Positions 28,736 to 38,231 of a DNA stretch of 64,000 nt are shown here, in pieces; the first letter of the stretch is position 1, and every line of letters starts with the position of its first letter. This DNA is from Pseudooceanicola sediminis (lineage in GTDB: Bacteria > Pseudomonadota > Alphaproteobacteria > Rhodobacterales > Rhodobacteraceae). The translations under genes were made by a program, and so were the position numbers. Below the pieces are notes generated by a model that saw nothing but the letters and a program-made list of their open reading frames with translations, searched no databases and was not told where the DNA came from. The stretch covers positions 62,001-126,000 of the forward strand of contig NZ_QWJJ01000013.1 of NCBI RefSeq assembly GCF_003575965.1. Direction: 5' to 3'.

Positions 28736-29665
28736 ATGATCAACGTGCTCTACGCCGCGACATCCCCCACCTGGGAAGAATACGAAGCCCCCCTGCGCCG
28801 CGCCTTCGATGCCGCCGGCCTGCCCGTCACCCTAAGCCGCGATATAGCGCCCGAACAGGTCGACTACATCGTCTACGCCCCGAAATCCGACCTGACCGAT
28901 TTCACCCCCTATACCAACACCAAGGCCGTGCTGAACCTCTGGGCGGGGGTCGAGGGGATCGTGGGCAACCAGACCCTGACGCAACCGCTCTGCCGCATGG
29001 TCGATCACGGGTTGGAACGCGGCATGATCGAATGGGTCACTGGCCACACCCTGCGCCACCACCTCGACATCGACTATTTTCTCGCCCGCCAGTCGGGCTC
29101 CTGGGAACCCTTCGTGCCCCCGCTGGCGCAGGATCGCCCCGTCACCGTCCTCGGCCTGGGCGAACTCGGCCGGGCCTGCGCAGTGACCCTCTCCCAGCTC
29201 GGCTTTCCCGTCACCGGGTGGAGCCGCACGCAGAAACAGATCGACGGCCTCACCTGCCTCTCCGGCCCCGACGGGCTGGAACAGGCCCTCTCCACCGCGC
29301 AAATCCTCATCCTGCTGCTGCCGCTCACAGCCGAAACGACAGACCTGCTCGACTCCACCCGCCTCGCACAGCTGCCAAAGGGTGCCTGTATCCTGAACCC
29401 CGGTCGCGGCCCGCTGATCGTCGACGCGGCCCTGATCGCGGCACTGGACAGCGGCCAGATCGCCCGCGCCACGCTGGATGTCTTCCGCCAGGAACCGCTG
29501 CCCCCCGAACATCCCTTCTGGGCCCATCCGCAGGTCACGGTCTGCCCGCATATCGCCTCTGAAACCCGCGCCAGTACCGCAGCCGAGGTCATTGCCGAAA
29601 ACATCCGTCGCGGCGAAGCGGGAGAGGACCTGCTGTTCCGCGTCGACCGGACCCGCGGCTACTGA
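28736..29665 (+). CDS. Glyoxylate/hydroxypyruvate reductase A-like 2-hydroxyacid dehydrogenase
   Basis: 309 residues, D-isomer-specific 2-hydroxyacid dehydrogenase family, GhrA branch. The NAD(P)-binding motif is VLGLGELGRACA; catalytic Arg lies in NPGRGPLIVDAAL, Glu in VFRQEPLP and His in CPHIAS. The N-terminal half shows the GhrA-type LNLWAGVEGIVGN segment. Likely reduces glyoxylate or hydroxypyruvate; exact substrate unproven. Single gene after rodA. Confidence 0.88.
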   Translation: MINVLYAATSPTWEEYEAPLRRAFDAAGLPVTLSRDIAPEQVDYIVYAPKSDLTDFTPYTNTKAVLNLWAGVEGIVGNQTLTQPLCRMVDHGLERGMIEWVTGHTLRHHLDIDYFLARQSGSWEPFVPPLAQDRPVTVLGLGELGRACAVTLSQLGFPVTGWSRTQKQIDGLTCLSGPDGLEQALSTAQILILLLPLTAETTDLLDSTRLAQLPKGACILNPGRGPLIVDAALIAALDSGQIARATLDVFRQEPLPPEHPFWAHPQVTVCPHIASETRASTAAEVIAENIRRGEAGEDLLFRVDRTRGY

Positions 29666-29718
29666 GGCACGACGCAGAAACCCGGGCGCGCAACCCAGAC
29701 AGGATCAGCACAGGGTCG

Positions 29719-30411
29719 TTACCGGGGCCGCTTCAGCGGCGGCTCCTCGCCCCCCCGGCGCACCTTAGGCGCCGAACGGCGCAATGGCGGCTCCGATCGC
29801 CCGCCCACCTTGGGATAGGTCTCGACCACGGGACCGCCCCGCGTCTGGCGCGCCCCACGACCAATACCCCCCCTGTCACTGCCACCCCTGCCTGCACCGC
29901 GCCCGCGCCGCTTCGTGCCGCTGCGACGAAACGGCCAGATCAGCATGCGCAGCAGCCCAAGCAGCAGCGACAGCAAGACAGCCCCCAGCACGAATCCCGC
30001 CCCGGCAAAGGTCACCCCCTCAAAGGTGACGGGCAGCGCCGGCTCGAAATCCTCCAACGCGCGGCGCGCAACCTCCCGGTCAGTCATGTGCCGGGCATAA
30101 TAGACCCGCTCGAACGCCCCCGCGCCGCTCAGCAGCGCCAGGTCGGCCCGCAGGACCTCCAACCGCGCAAAGGCCCGTGCCATGTCCTGATGCCGCCGCC
30201 CGATAAAGCCATCGGAGCCCATGCTCTCCAGCGCGGCCTCCCGGCTCAACCCTTCGGCCGCCGCAGAGGCATCGAAATCGGCCGTCACCACGCTCAGCTC
30301 ATCCACCGCCCCGGCAAGGCGCTGTCGGTACTGCTGGGTAAACTCCGGAAATTGCGACAGCCCGGCCGCCCCGGCAATGCCACCTGCCAGCACAATCATG
30401 CGCAAGAACAT
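29719..30411 (-). CDS. DUF2937 family membrane protein
   Basis: 230 residues matching DUF2937: an N-terminal helix (MFLRMIVLAGGIAGAAGLSQFPEF region with EFTQQYRQRLAGAVDEL after it), a middle helical periplasmic part (YYARHMTDREVARRALEDFEPALPVTFEG), and a second membrane helix (about 150-175) before a basic, Gly/Arg-rich, disordered tail. Function unknown. ATG 30411 has an AGGAGG site; readings from 30549 would translate the promoter element. A well-formed promoter with the dispersed GATACCG element in its spacer precedes it. Confidence 0.82.
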   Translation of the reverse strand: MFLRMIVLAGGIAGAAGLSQFPEFTQQYRQRLAGAVDELSVVTADFDASAAAEGLSREAALESMGSDGFIGRRHQDMARAFARLEVLRADLALLSGAGAFERVYYARHMTDREVARRALEDFEPALPVTFEGVTFAGAGFVLGAVLLSLLLGLLRMLIWPFRRSGTKRRGRGAGRGGSDRGGIGRGARQTRGGPVVETYPKVGGRSEPPLRRSAPKVRRGGEEPPLKRPR

Positions 30412-30506
30412 ACCCTGCCTCCTGGGGTCTCCCGGGCCATCGCGCAGCCGAACCCACTGCACCGCCGACACCGGAACATCGAATTCCGCACCGTTCACAT
30501 ACAGCC

Positions 30507-30547
30507 AAGATACCGTCAGGATACCGACGTCGCAATCCGGCCATTTC
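30507..30547 (-). promoter_or_regulatory. DUF2937 promoter containing dispersed GATACCG element, copy 2
   Basis: On the minus strand TTGCGA (30530-30535), a 17-bp spacer, then TATCTT (30507-30512), about 96 bp before the gene start. The 23-bp core at 30508-30530, identical to that at 5327-5349, fills the spacer and overlaps the -10 box; a protein bound there would block RNA polymerase. Similarity with copy 1 continues to 30547. Confidence 0.55.
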
Positions 30548-30647
30548 AATCACTTAGGCGCAAAAGACCGCAATTTGCCGACGGGCTCGCTCATCTGGCC
30601 GGAAATACCCCCGCCGGAGGCACCCGCAGGTGCGACCGGCCCACCGC

Positions 30648-31985
30648 TCACAGGTTGGCGTAAATCCCCGCCACCTTCGCAACAGCCTGTTCCGGCGTCA
30701 GTTCCTCGCTCTCGCCCGTCCGCCGGCTGGTCAGCTCGACCACACCGTTCTTCAGGCCGCGCGGACCCACGGTGATCCGCCAGGGCAACCCGATCAGATC
30801 CATCGTGGCGAACTTGCCCCCCGCGCGCTCGTTGCGGTCATCATACAACGGCTCCAGCCCCAGTTTCACGAACTGCGCATACAGCGCCTCGCAGGCCGCA
30901 TCCGCCTCGCCGTCGCCGCTCTTCAGGTTGACGATGCCAACATGAAACGGCGTCACGCCCTCGGGCCAGATAATGCCCTTGTCGTCGTGGCTCGCCTCGA
31001 TGATTGCGCCCAGCAGGCGGCTCACACCAATGCCATGGCTGCCCATATGCACGGCAACAGGCTTGCCATCCGGGCCCTGCACGGTCGCGCCCATTGCATC
31101 GGAATACTTTGTTCCGAAATAGAAAATCTGGCCAACCTCGATACCGCGCGCAACCCGGCGACGCTCTTCGGGGACCTCGTTGAACAGCGCCTCGTCATGG
31201 GTTTCGTCGGTGCGGGCATAACGGCTGGTGAACTCTTCCAGCACAGCCTGGCAGGCTTCGACCGAATCGTAATCGATCTCGCGCTTGCCGAATTTCAGAT
31301 CGGTGATCTCAGCATCATAGAACACCTCCGACTCCCCCGTCTCGGCCAGCACCAGGAATTCATGGGTATCATCGCCGCCGATCGGCCCCGAATCCGCCCG
31401 CATCGGAATCGCCTGCAATCCCATCCGCTCGTAGGTGCGCAGATAGCTCACAAGGTGGCGATTGTAGGCGTGCAGCGCATCTTCCTTGGTCAGGTCAAAG
31501 TTGTAGCCGTCCTTCATCAGGAACTCGCGGCCCCGCATCACGCCAAAGCGCGGGCGGATCTCGTCACGGAATTTCCACTGGATATGGTACAGCGTCAGCG
31601 GCAGATCCTTGTACGAGCTGACGTTGGAGCGGAAGATATCGGTGATCATCTCCTCGTTCGTCGGCCCGTACAGCATGTCCCGATCCTGGCGGTCGCGAAT
31701 GCGCAGCATCTCGGGTCCATAGGCATCGTAACGCCCTGATTCCTTCCACAAATCCGCGGATTGCAGGGTCGGCATCAGCATCGGGATATGGCCCGCGCGC
31801 ACCTGTTCCTCGTGCACGATTCTCTCGATGTTCTTCAACACCTTGTACCCCAGCGGCAACCAGGAATAGATCCCGGCGCTGGCCTGTTTGATCATCCCCG
31901 CACGCAGCATCAGCCGATGGCTGACGATCTGCGCCTCGGAGGGGGTCTCCTTGAGAACGGGCAGGAAATAGCGGGACAGACGCAT
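30648..31985 (-). CDS. proS: Prolyl-tRNA synthetase, short alphaproteobacterial type
   Basis: 445-residue class II synthetase. Motif 2 is in [21 protein letters not shown]-type sequence, followed by GGDDTHEFL and motif 3 near [15 protein letters not shown]; the C-terminal anticodon-binding domain begins near KSGDGEAD. Only about 100 residues lie between motifs 2 and 3, so the ~180-residue INS editing domain of E. coli ProRS is absent, as in other alphaproteobacteria. ATG 31985 is taken as start; a GTG two codons earlier is possible. Confidence 0.96.
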   Translation of the reverse strand: MRLSRYFLPVLKETPSEAQIVSHRLMLRAGMIKQASAGIYSWLPLGYKVLKNIERIVHEEQVRAGHIPMLMPTLQSADLWKESGRYDAYGPEMLRIRDRQDRDMLYGPTNEEMITDIFRSNVSSYKDLPLTLYHIQWKFRDEIRPRFGVMRGREFLMKDGYNFDLTKEDALHAYNRHLVSYLRTYERMGLQAIPMRADSGPIGGDDTHEFLVLAETGESEVFYDAEITDLKFGKREIDYDSVEACQAVLEEFTSRYARTDETHDEALFNEVPEERRRVARGIEVGQIFYFGTKYSDAMGATVQGPDGKPVAVHMGSHGIGVSRLLGAIIEASHDDKGIIWPEGVTPFHVGIVNLKSGDGEADAACEALYAQFVKLGLEPLYDDRNERAGGKFATMDLIGLPWRITVGPRGLKNGVVELTSRRTGESEELTPEQAVAKVAGIYANL

Positions 31986-32158
31986 GTACACGGGCCTTTC
32001 AGGGTCTCATCAGGCCTTGGTTTATTGAAAGGCGCGCGCACCGGCAATGGCAATTCCACGCGCGGTACGCCGCAATCACGCGTGTCTCCGGCCCTGTTGG
32101 TGCTTGAATTCCCAACGCCACAAGGTGAGATAGGGACAGATACGAAGGAGACTGCCCC

Positions 32159-33244
32159 GTGGCCCTGCCTGTTCGCCAGCAGCTGAAATACTGGATCATC
32201 GCAGCCGTGGTGTTCTTCATCGCGCTCTGGTGGCTGGGGGGCGTCATCATGCCCTTCCTGCTGGGCGGTGCCGTTGCCTATTTCCTCGATCCCGTCGCGG
32301 ATCGCATTGAACGTCTCGGGGCGTCGCGCGGGCTGGCAACAGCCATCATAACCCTTTGCGCTGTCTTTATTTTCGTGCTTCTGGCGCTTCTGGTCGTGCC
32401 GACGCTGGTCAACCAGACCATCCAGCTTTTCGATACAGCGCCCAAGTTGTTCCAGGATCTGCAATCCTTTCTGACCCAGCATTTCCCGCAAATGCAGGAC
32501 CAGGATTCGACGATGCGAAAATCGCTGATCGCTGTTGGCGAAACCATCCAGTCCAAGGGCGGTGAGTTCCTCAACACCGCCCTTGCCTCGGTCGGCACCC
32601 TGCTGAACATGGTCGTTCTTTTCGTCATCGTGCCCGTCGTGGCGTTCTACCTGCTCTACGACTGGGACAATATGGTGGCGGAAATCGACAGCCTGCTGCC
32701 CCGCGATCACGCCCCCACCATTCGTCACCTCGCCCGCGAGATCGACCGGACTCTGGCCGGGTTCATCCGGGGCATGGGCTCGGTCTGTCTGATCCTGGGC
32801 ACCTATTACGCCATTGCGCTGATGCTGGTGGGCCTGCAATTCGGGCTGGTCGTCGGGGCCGTCGCCGGGCTGATCACCTTCATTCCATATGTCGGCGCGG
32901 TGGTCGGCGGCTCGCTCGCCATCGGCCTGGCCCTGTTTCAGTTCTGGGGCGACTGGCTGCCCATCGGGTTGGTCGCGGGGATCTTCGTGATCGGTCAGAT
33001 GGTCGAGGGAAACTTTCTGACGCCAAAGCTGGTAGGCGGCTCCGTAGGCCTGCATCCCGTCTGGCTGATTTTCGCGCTGTCGGCCTTTGGCTCGCTCTTC
33101 GGGTTCGTCGGGATGCTGGCCGCCGTCCCGCTGGCGGCCGCTATTGGCGTCGTGGCGCGGTTCATGGTCGCCCGCTATCGCCAGAGCAGCCTTTACAAGG
33201 GTACCACCCTGACGCCGCCGACGTCGGTCCGCGACCCGGAATAA
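32159..33244 (+). CDS. AI-2E family transporter (PerM/UPF0118)
   Basis: 361 residues, about eight membrane helices with a central soluble segment (about 75-150). The family motif PFLLGGAVAYFLDPVADRIERLG near the N-terminus and PYVGAVVGGSLAIGLALFQF later are diagnostic. Members export small molecules or exchange Na+/H+; the substrate here is not deducible. GTG start with AAGGAG upstream. It is first in a run with hdaA, ppk1 and ppx, an order conserved in the group; hdaA follows after 4 bp. Confidence 0.9.
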   Translation: MALPVRQQLKYWIIAAVVFFIALWWLGGVIMPFLLGGAVAYFLDPVADRIERLGASRGLATAIITLCAVFIFVLLALLVVPTLVNQTIQLFDTAPKLFQDLQSFLTQHFPQMQDQDSTMRKSLIAVGETIQSKGGEFLNTALASVGTLLNMVVLFVIVPVVAFYLLYDWDNMVAEIDSLLPRDHAPTIRHLAREIDRTLAGFIRGMGSVCLILGTYYAIALMLVGLQFGLVVGAVAGLITFIPYVGAVVGGSLAIGLALFQFWGDWLPIGLVAGIFVIGQMVEGNFLTPKLVGGSVGLHPVWLIFALSAFGSLFGFVGMLAAVPLAAAIGVVARFMVARYRQSSLYKGTTLTPPTSVRDPE

Positions 33245-33248
33245 GACC

Positions 33249-33947
33249 ATGAAAGACCGTCAGAAAAGCCTGCCCCTACAGCCCGCCGAGGCCGCCATGG
33301 GCCGGGACGACTTCATCGTCGGCCCCGGAAACGAGGTTGCCTTTGCGATGCTGGAAAGCTGGCCGCAGGGCTGGAGCGCGCGCAAACTCGCGCTCGTCGG
33401 TCCCGGTGGCGCGGGCAAGACTCACCTGACCCGCATCTGGGCCGCCACCAGCGGCGCCAGCATCCTGTCCGCCGTCGATCTTGCGCACGCCGACATTCCG
33501 GCGCTATCGCACGGACCTGTCGCGGTCGAGGATGTGCCAGCCATAGCCGGCGACCGCGCCGCCGAAGAGGCGCTGTTTCACCTGCACAACCTGACCCTGG
33601 CCGAGGGCAACACGTTGCTGGTGACCGCCCGCAACGCGCCTTCTCGCTGGCCCCTGACCATCCCGGATCTTGCCAGCCGGATGCAGGCCTGCCCCACCGT
33701 CATGATCGACGCGCCGGACGATGCGTTGCTGGGCGGGCTGCTGATCAAGTTCTTCACCGATCATCAGATCATGCCGAACCCCGATGTCATCCCGTTTCTT
33801 CTGCCCCGCATCGAACGGTCTTTCAGTGCCGCCCGGCGCATTGCCGCGGCACTGGACGCGCAGTCGCTCGCGGAAAAACGTCCCGTAACGCGCTCCATGG
33901 CGGCAAGGGTCCTTGAATGGCTGGAACAAGAAGCTTCGCGGCGATAA
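33249..33947 (+). CDS. hdaA: DnaA-related replication regulator HdaA
   Basis: 232-residue AAA+ protein similar to DnaA domain III but without the DNA-binding domain IV. Walker A GPGGAGKTH at about residues 51-59, a Walker B-like AVEDVPAI, sensor I region LLVTARNAPSRW and sensor II LPRIERSFSAARRIAAALD are visible. In Caulobacter HdaA with the sliding clamp stimulates ATP hydrolysis by DnaA and prevents over-initiation. Four bp after the permease gene. Confidence 0.88.
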   Translation: MKDRQKSLPLQPAEAAMGRDDFIVGPGNEVAFAMLESWPQGWSARKLALVGPGGAGKTHLTRIWAATSGASILSAVDLAHADIPALSHGPVAVEDVPAIAGDRAAEEALFHLHNLTLAEGNTLLVTARNAPSRWPLTIPDLASRMQACPTVMIDAPDDALLGGLLIKFFTDHQIMPNPDVIPFLLPRIERSFSAARRIAAALDAQSLAEKRPVTRSMAARVLEWLEQEASRR

Positions 33948-34028
33948 GGTAACGCCAGGGTGGCAATTTCCAGGGCCAGATCACGATAACCCCGTAAAAC
34001 TGTTACGAACTTCCGGCAAGCAGGCGAT

Positions 34029-36209
34029 ATGATTGACGCAGATTTCCTGAACTCCCCCGTGCCGTCGCCGGTCGACCTGCCGGACATAGATCCTGCCGGG
34101 CCCTCCCGTTTCTTCAACCGTGAACTCAGCTGGCTCGGCTTCAACTGGCGGGTGCTGGAAGAGGCTGAAAACACCGCCGTGCCCTTGCTGGAACGGTTGC
34201 GCTTCCTGTCCATCAGCGCCACGAACCTTGACGAATTCTATACCGTGCGGGTGGCGGGCCTGCGGGAACTGGCCAAGGCGGGCAAAACGAAGCCAGCCGC
34301 TGACGGCCTCAGCCCGGCCGAGCAGCTGGTGCGTATCAACGAAGATGCGCGCAACCTGATGGCTCACCAGCAGGTCGTGCTTGGTGACCTGCGCCGCCTG
34401 ATGCTGGACTCCGGCATCGCCATCCTGTCGCGCGACGATCTGGGCGAAGACGACCTGGACTATTTGGGCGATGTCTTTCTGCACAAGGTGTTTCCCGTCC
34501 TGTCACCGCTGGCCATAGACCCGGCGCATCCCTTTCCCTTCATCCCGAACCTCGGTTTTTCGCTGGCCTTGCAACTGGAACGCAAGCGGGACCGCCGCCC
34601 GCTTCAGGCGTTGTTGCCGATCCCGCACCAGATCGACCGTTTCGTGGCCGTGCCCTCAGTCAATGGACAAAGCCGCTTTCTGCCGTTGGAAGAACTGTTG
34701 ATGGTGCATCTTGAGCGCCTTTTTCCCGGTTACCGGGCCACGGGGTTCTGCACCTTTCGGGTGCTGCGCGACAGTGATCTGGAAGTCGAGGAGGAGGCCG
34801 AGGACCTGGTCCGAGAGTTTGAGACAGCCCTCAAACGCCGCCGACGGGGCGAAGTCGTGCGTCTCAAGATATCCTCGGGTGCCCCCGCCCAGCTGAAGTC
34901 GGTGATCATGCGCGAACTGCGGGTCGAGGGGGACGAGGTGATCGAGGTCGACGGTCTCATCGGTATCTCGGCCCTGTCCGAACTGGTGCTCGACAGCCGC
35001 CCCGACCTGCTCTGGCCGCGGTTCGCCCCGCGCGTCCCCGAACGTGTGCAGGACCACGAAGGCGACATGTTCGCGGCCATCCGCCAGAAGGACATGCTGC
35101 TCCACCACCCTTACGAGACATTCGACATGGTCGTGCGGTTCCTGCAGCAGGCGGCGCGCGATCCGGACGTCGTTGCGATCAAGCAGACGCTTTACCGGAC
35201 CTCCAAGAACTCTCCCATCGTCGAGGCGCTCTGCGAAGCGGCGGAAGAGGGTAAATCCGTCACGGCCCTTGTCGAACTCAAGGCCCGTTTCGACGAGGCG
35301 GCGAATATCCAGCAATCCCGGCGGCTTGAACGTGCCGGGGCGCATGTCGTCTATGGCTTCGTCGATTGGAAGACCCATGCAAAGATCAGCTCGGTCGTGC
35401 GGCGCGAAGGCGATAACCTGGTAACATACAGCCACTTCGGCACAGGCAATTACCACCCGATCACGGCGCGCATCTATACCGACCTCAGCTTTTTCACCTG
35501 TGATGCCGAACTGGGGCGCGATGCAACACGCGTGTTCAACTACCTGTCCGGCTACGCCCAGCCAGAGCGGCTTGAGAACCTGTCGATCTCGCCTCTGGCG
35601 ATGAAAAAGGATCTGATCCGCATGATCGGCGCCGAGGCCGAGTTTGCCCGCGCCGGACGTCCTGCACAGATCTGGGCCAAGATGAATTCGATCATCGAGC
35701 CCGATATCATCGATGCGCTCTACGAAGCCGGTCAGGACGGGGTAAAGATTGACCTCGTGGTGCGTGGCATCTGCGGCCTGCGGCCCGGTATCAAGGGGCT
35801 GTCGCCGAATATCCGCGTCAAGAGCATCGTCGGGCGGTTTCTGGAACATTCCCGCATCGTCTGCTTCGGCAATGGCTATGGGCTGCCCTCGAACGGGGCA
35901 CGGGTGTTCTTTTCCTCGGCCGACTGGATGGGGCGGAACCTGGGACGTCGGGTCGAAACGCTGGTCGAATGCAAGACGCAGACCGTCAAGGATCAGATCG
36001 TGCGTCAGATCATGGCCGCCAACCTGCATGACCAGGCACAAAGCTGGGTGATGCAGCCCGATGGCCGTTTCCTGCGTGCAGAGGTGGCCGAGGGCACCGT
36101 TCCCTTCAACTGCCACAGGTTCTTCATGGAAAATCCCTCGCTGTCGGGGCGCGGAAGCGCCGGTGCATCAGACGTGCCGAGATTGACTCATGACCCGCAA
36201 GCAGGTTGA
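34029..36209 (+). CDS. ppk1: Polyphosphate kinase 1
   Basis: 726 residues, full length for PPK1, which makes polyphosphate from ATP reversibly. N domain: SRFFNRELSWLGFNWRVLEEA; head domain follows; the two catalytic C-terminal domains include the phospho-histidine His450 in KTHAKISSVVRR, the YSHFGTGNYHP motif and EARFDEAANI-like ELKARFDEAANIQQ. The ATG at 34029 lies 81 bp after hdaA. ppx follows, giving a synthesis/degradation pair. Confidence 0.96.
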   Translation: MIDADFLNSPVPSPVDLPDIDPAGPSRFFNRELSWLGFNWRVLEEAENTAVPLLERLRFLSISATNLDEFYTVRVAGLRELAKAGKTKPAADGLSPAEQLVRINEDARNLMAHQQVVLGDLRRLMLDSGIAILSRDDLGEDDLDYLGDVFLHKVFPVLSPLAIDPAHPFPFIPNLGFSLALQLERKRDRRPLQALLPIPHQIDRFVAVPSVNGQSRFLPLEELLMVHLERLFPGYRATGFCTFRVLRDSDLEVEEEAEDLVREFETALKRRRRGEVVRLKISSGAPAQLKSVIMRELRVEGDEVIEVDGLIGISALSELVLDSRPDLLWPRFAPRVPERVQDHEGDMFAAIRQKDMLLHHPYETFDMVVRFLQQAARDPDVVAIKQTLYRTSKNSPIVEALCEAAEEGKSVTALVELKARFDEAANIQQSRRLERAGAHVVYGFVDWKTHAKISSVVRREGDNLVTYSHFGTGNYHPITARIYTDLSFFTCDAELGRDATRVFNYLSGYAQPERLENLSISPLAMKKDLIRMIGAEAEFARAGRPAQIWAKMNSIIEPDIIDALYEAGQDGVKIDLVVRGICGLRPGIKGLSPNIRVKSIVGRFLEHSRIVCFGNGYGLPSNGARVFFSSADWMGRNLGRRVETLVECKTQTVKDQIVRQIMAANLHDQAQSWVMQPDGRFLRAEVAEGTVPFNCHRFFMENPSLSGRGSAGASDVPRLTHDPQAG

Positions 36210-36263
36210 CCCGAAGCCTTCGGGATGCACATAAACCGAATAACTAGCCAAGGGTCGCCGGTC

Positions 36264-37817
36264 ATGGATGGGGACAACCTGCAAAATTCCGCGGATTGGG
36301 GGCCTTTTGGCCGTCCTCTCTTCGATGATCCCCAGGCACGGGCGCTGTCGCGTGTCGGCGTCGTCGATGTCGGGTCGAACTCTGTCCGCATGGTGGTGTT
36401 CGATGGCGCGGCGCGTAGCCCGGCCTATTTCTACAATGAAAAGATCATGTGCGGACTTGGGGCGGGCCTGTCGGAAACCGGTCGCCTGAACCCCGAGGGG
36501 CGCAAGCGCGCACTGGCTGCCATTCACCGGTTTCAACTGCTGGCGCATGGCATGGGCGCAACGCCCCTGTCCGCTGTCGCCACCGCCGCGGTGCGAGAGG
36601 CCGAGGACGGCGGCGACTTTGCCGAACAGGTCGAACGCCAGACCGGGCTGAAGCTTTATGTCATCGACGGCAAGGAAGAGGCCCGCCTGTCGGCACAGGG
36701 TGTGCTGCTGGGCTGGCCTGGCTCCTACGGCCTGATCTGTGACATTGGCGGCTCGTCGATGGAACTGGCACGCATCGCGGACGGCAAAGTGGGCGAGCGC
36801 GAGACCTCGCCGCTCGGCCCGCTGAAACTGGCAGACCTCAAGGGCGGCAAGAAGGGGCGGCGCGCCTATATCCGCGCCGAGGTCGAGAAACTGCACGAAC
36901 AGATCGGCATGGACCGCAACCGGTTGTTCCTGGTTGGCGGGTCATGGCGGGCGATCGCGCGGATAGACATGGAACGGCGCGGATACCCACTTCACGTGCT
37001 GCACGAATACCGGATGAGCGCCAAGGCCGTACGTGCCACTGCCCAGTTCATCGCTGACGAAGACGCGAATGCACTGCGCAGCCGCTGCAACCTGTCATCG
37101 TCGCGGATGTCCCTGGTGCCCATGGCTTCCGAAGTGCTGCTGGAGGTCGTGCGGCGGTTCAAGCCGCATGACATCGCAATTTCGTCCTACGGCATTCGCG
37201 AAGGCCTGCTGTACGAACAGATGCCCCAGACCCTGCGCGACCGCGATCCGCTGATCGAATCCTGCCGCTTTGCCGAACAGAAGGATGCGCGACTTCCGGG
37301 CTTTGGCCGCACCCTCTACGACTTTATCTTGCCGCTGTTCAGGTCCGCACGACCTGAGCGCAAGCGTCTGGTCAAGGCCGCCTGCCTGCTGCACGACGTG
37401 ACGTGGCGGGCGCATCCCGATTACCGGGCCGAAGTCTGCTTCGACAATTCCACCCGTGCCAACCTGGGCGGTCTGAATCATTCGGAACGCGTCTTTCTGG
37501 GGCTGGCGCTGCTGCATCGCTATCGAAACAAGCGCGAGGGCACGCCTTTCGAGAACCTCTACAGTCTGCTGCCGCCCGAAGACCTGATTCAGGCAGAAAT
37601 CCTGGGCAAGGCCATGCGCTTCGGGGCAATGCTCTGGCCCGAACGCGACGCGGAAATTGGCAAGCTGAACTGGTACCCAAAGAAAAAGATCCTTGAGCTG
37701 CATCTGGCCGAGCAGGCCTGGCCCTTGTTCGGTGAGGTCGCAGAGGCCAGGTTCAAATCGCTGGCCAATTCATTGAACGCCGAAACGGCACTCAAGATCG
37801 GAATGACCCGCGTCTGA
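36264..37817 (+). CDS. ppx: Exopolyphosphatase/guanosine pentaphosphate phosphohydrolase
   Basis: 517 residues of the Ppx/GppA family (ASKHA fold). Motifs: VVDVGSNSVRMVVFDG (phosphate 1), ATAAVREAEDGGDF, LICDIGGSSMELARI (phosphate 2) and VGGSWRAIARI; the C-terminal third (about 330-517) is the HD-like helical domain with LLHDVTWRAHPDYRAE. ATG 36264 has AGGG nine bases before it; an in-frame ATG at 36225 would add 13 residues, so the start is uncertain. It follows ppk1 and is convergent with the next gene, only 3 bp apart. Confidence 0.93.
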   Translation: MDGDNLQNSADWGPFGRPLFDDPQARALSRVGVVDVGSNSVRMVVFDGAARSPAYFYNEKIMCGLGAGLSETGRLNPEGRKRALAAIHRFQLLAHGMGATPLSAVATAAVREAEDGGDFAEQVERQTGLKLYVIDGKEEARLSAQGVLLGWPGSYGLICDIGGSSMELARIADGKVGERETSPLGPLKLADLKGGKKGRRAYIRAEVEKLHEQIGMDRNRLFLVGGSWRAIARIDMERRGYPLHVLHEYRMSAKAVRATAQFIADEDANALRSRCNLSSSRMSLVPMASEVLLEVVRRFKPHDIAISSYGIREGLLYEQMPQTLRDRDPLIESCRFAEQKDARLPGFGRTLYDFILPLFRSARPERKRLVKAACLLHDVTWRAHPDYRAEVCFDNSTRANLGGLNHSERVFLGLALLHRYRNKREGTPFENLYSLLPPEDLIQAEILGKAMRFGAMLWPERDAEIGKLNWYPKKKILELHLAEQAWPLFGEVAEARFKSLANSLNAETALKIGMTRV

Positions 37818-37820
37818 ACG

Positions 37821-38189
37821 TTACAGGTCGACGGATCCGTCAGGGTTTTCACCGGGAACGGGTGGCATGTATTCAGGTGCGTCCTGCTTGCGGCGGATCA
37901 GGATGTCGCCGTTCGGCAGTACCTGCGGCGCCTCGTACTTGGAAAAATCCTTGATCTCTCCCAGGATGTCTTCGAAGGCAGGGCCCATTTGTTGCAGGAA
38001 ATTCTGCAATGCGGGGCCCGCCCCGTCTGCAAGCTCCCCCACGCCATCCGACAACCCGTCCAGGAACTGCCTCAGGCCCTCCTGCATCTTTGACGCGGGC
38101 GGCGCGGTATCCTGCTGCGCAATGGCTGTGCGCGGCGGCAAGCCGGCAACGGAAATGGTCAACGCAAGGGCAATCAGTGCACGTTTCAT
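37821..38189 (-). CDS. Small exported protein of unknown function
   Basis: 122 residues with a cleavable signal peptide (MKRALIALALTISVAGLPPRTAIAQ) and an amphipathic helical middle (GLRQFLDGLSDGVGELADGAGPALQNFLQQMG), ending APQVLPNGDILIRRKQDAPEY. Homologues in the group are often labelled AAA+ ATPase, but no nucleotide-binding motif is present. Role unknown; the helical repeats may bind membrane or a partner. Confidence 0.78.
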   Translation of the reverse strand: MKRALIALALTISVAGLPPRTAIAQQDTAPPASKMQEGLRQFLDGLSDGVGELADGAGPALQNFLQQMGPAFEDILGEIKDFSKYEAPQVLPNGDILIRRKQDAPEYMPPVPGENPDGSVDL

Positions 38190-38231
38190 GTCACTTGATA
38201 TAGGACGGTCCAGTCAGATCGCAAAGTCGCG

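Noticed and set aside
37821-38189. AAA+ ATPase assignment
   Set aside because: The label is common for homologues, but the 122-residue exported protein has no Walker A or B motif.
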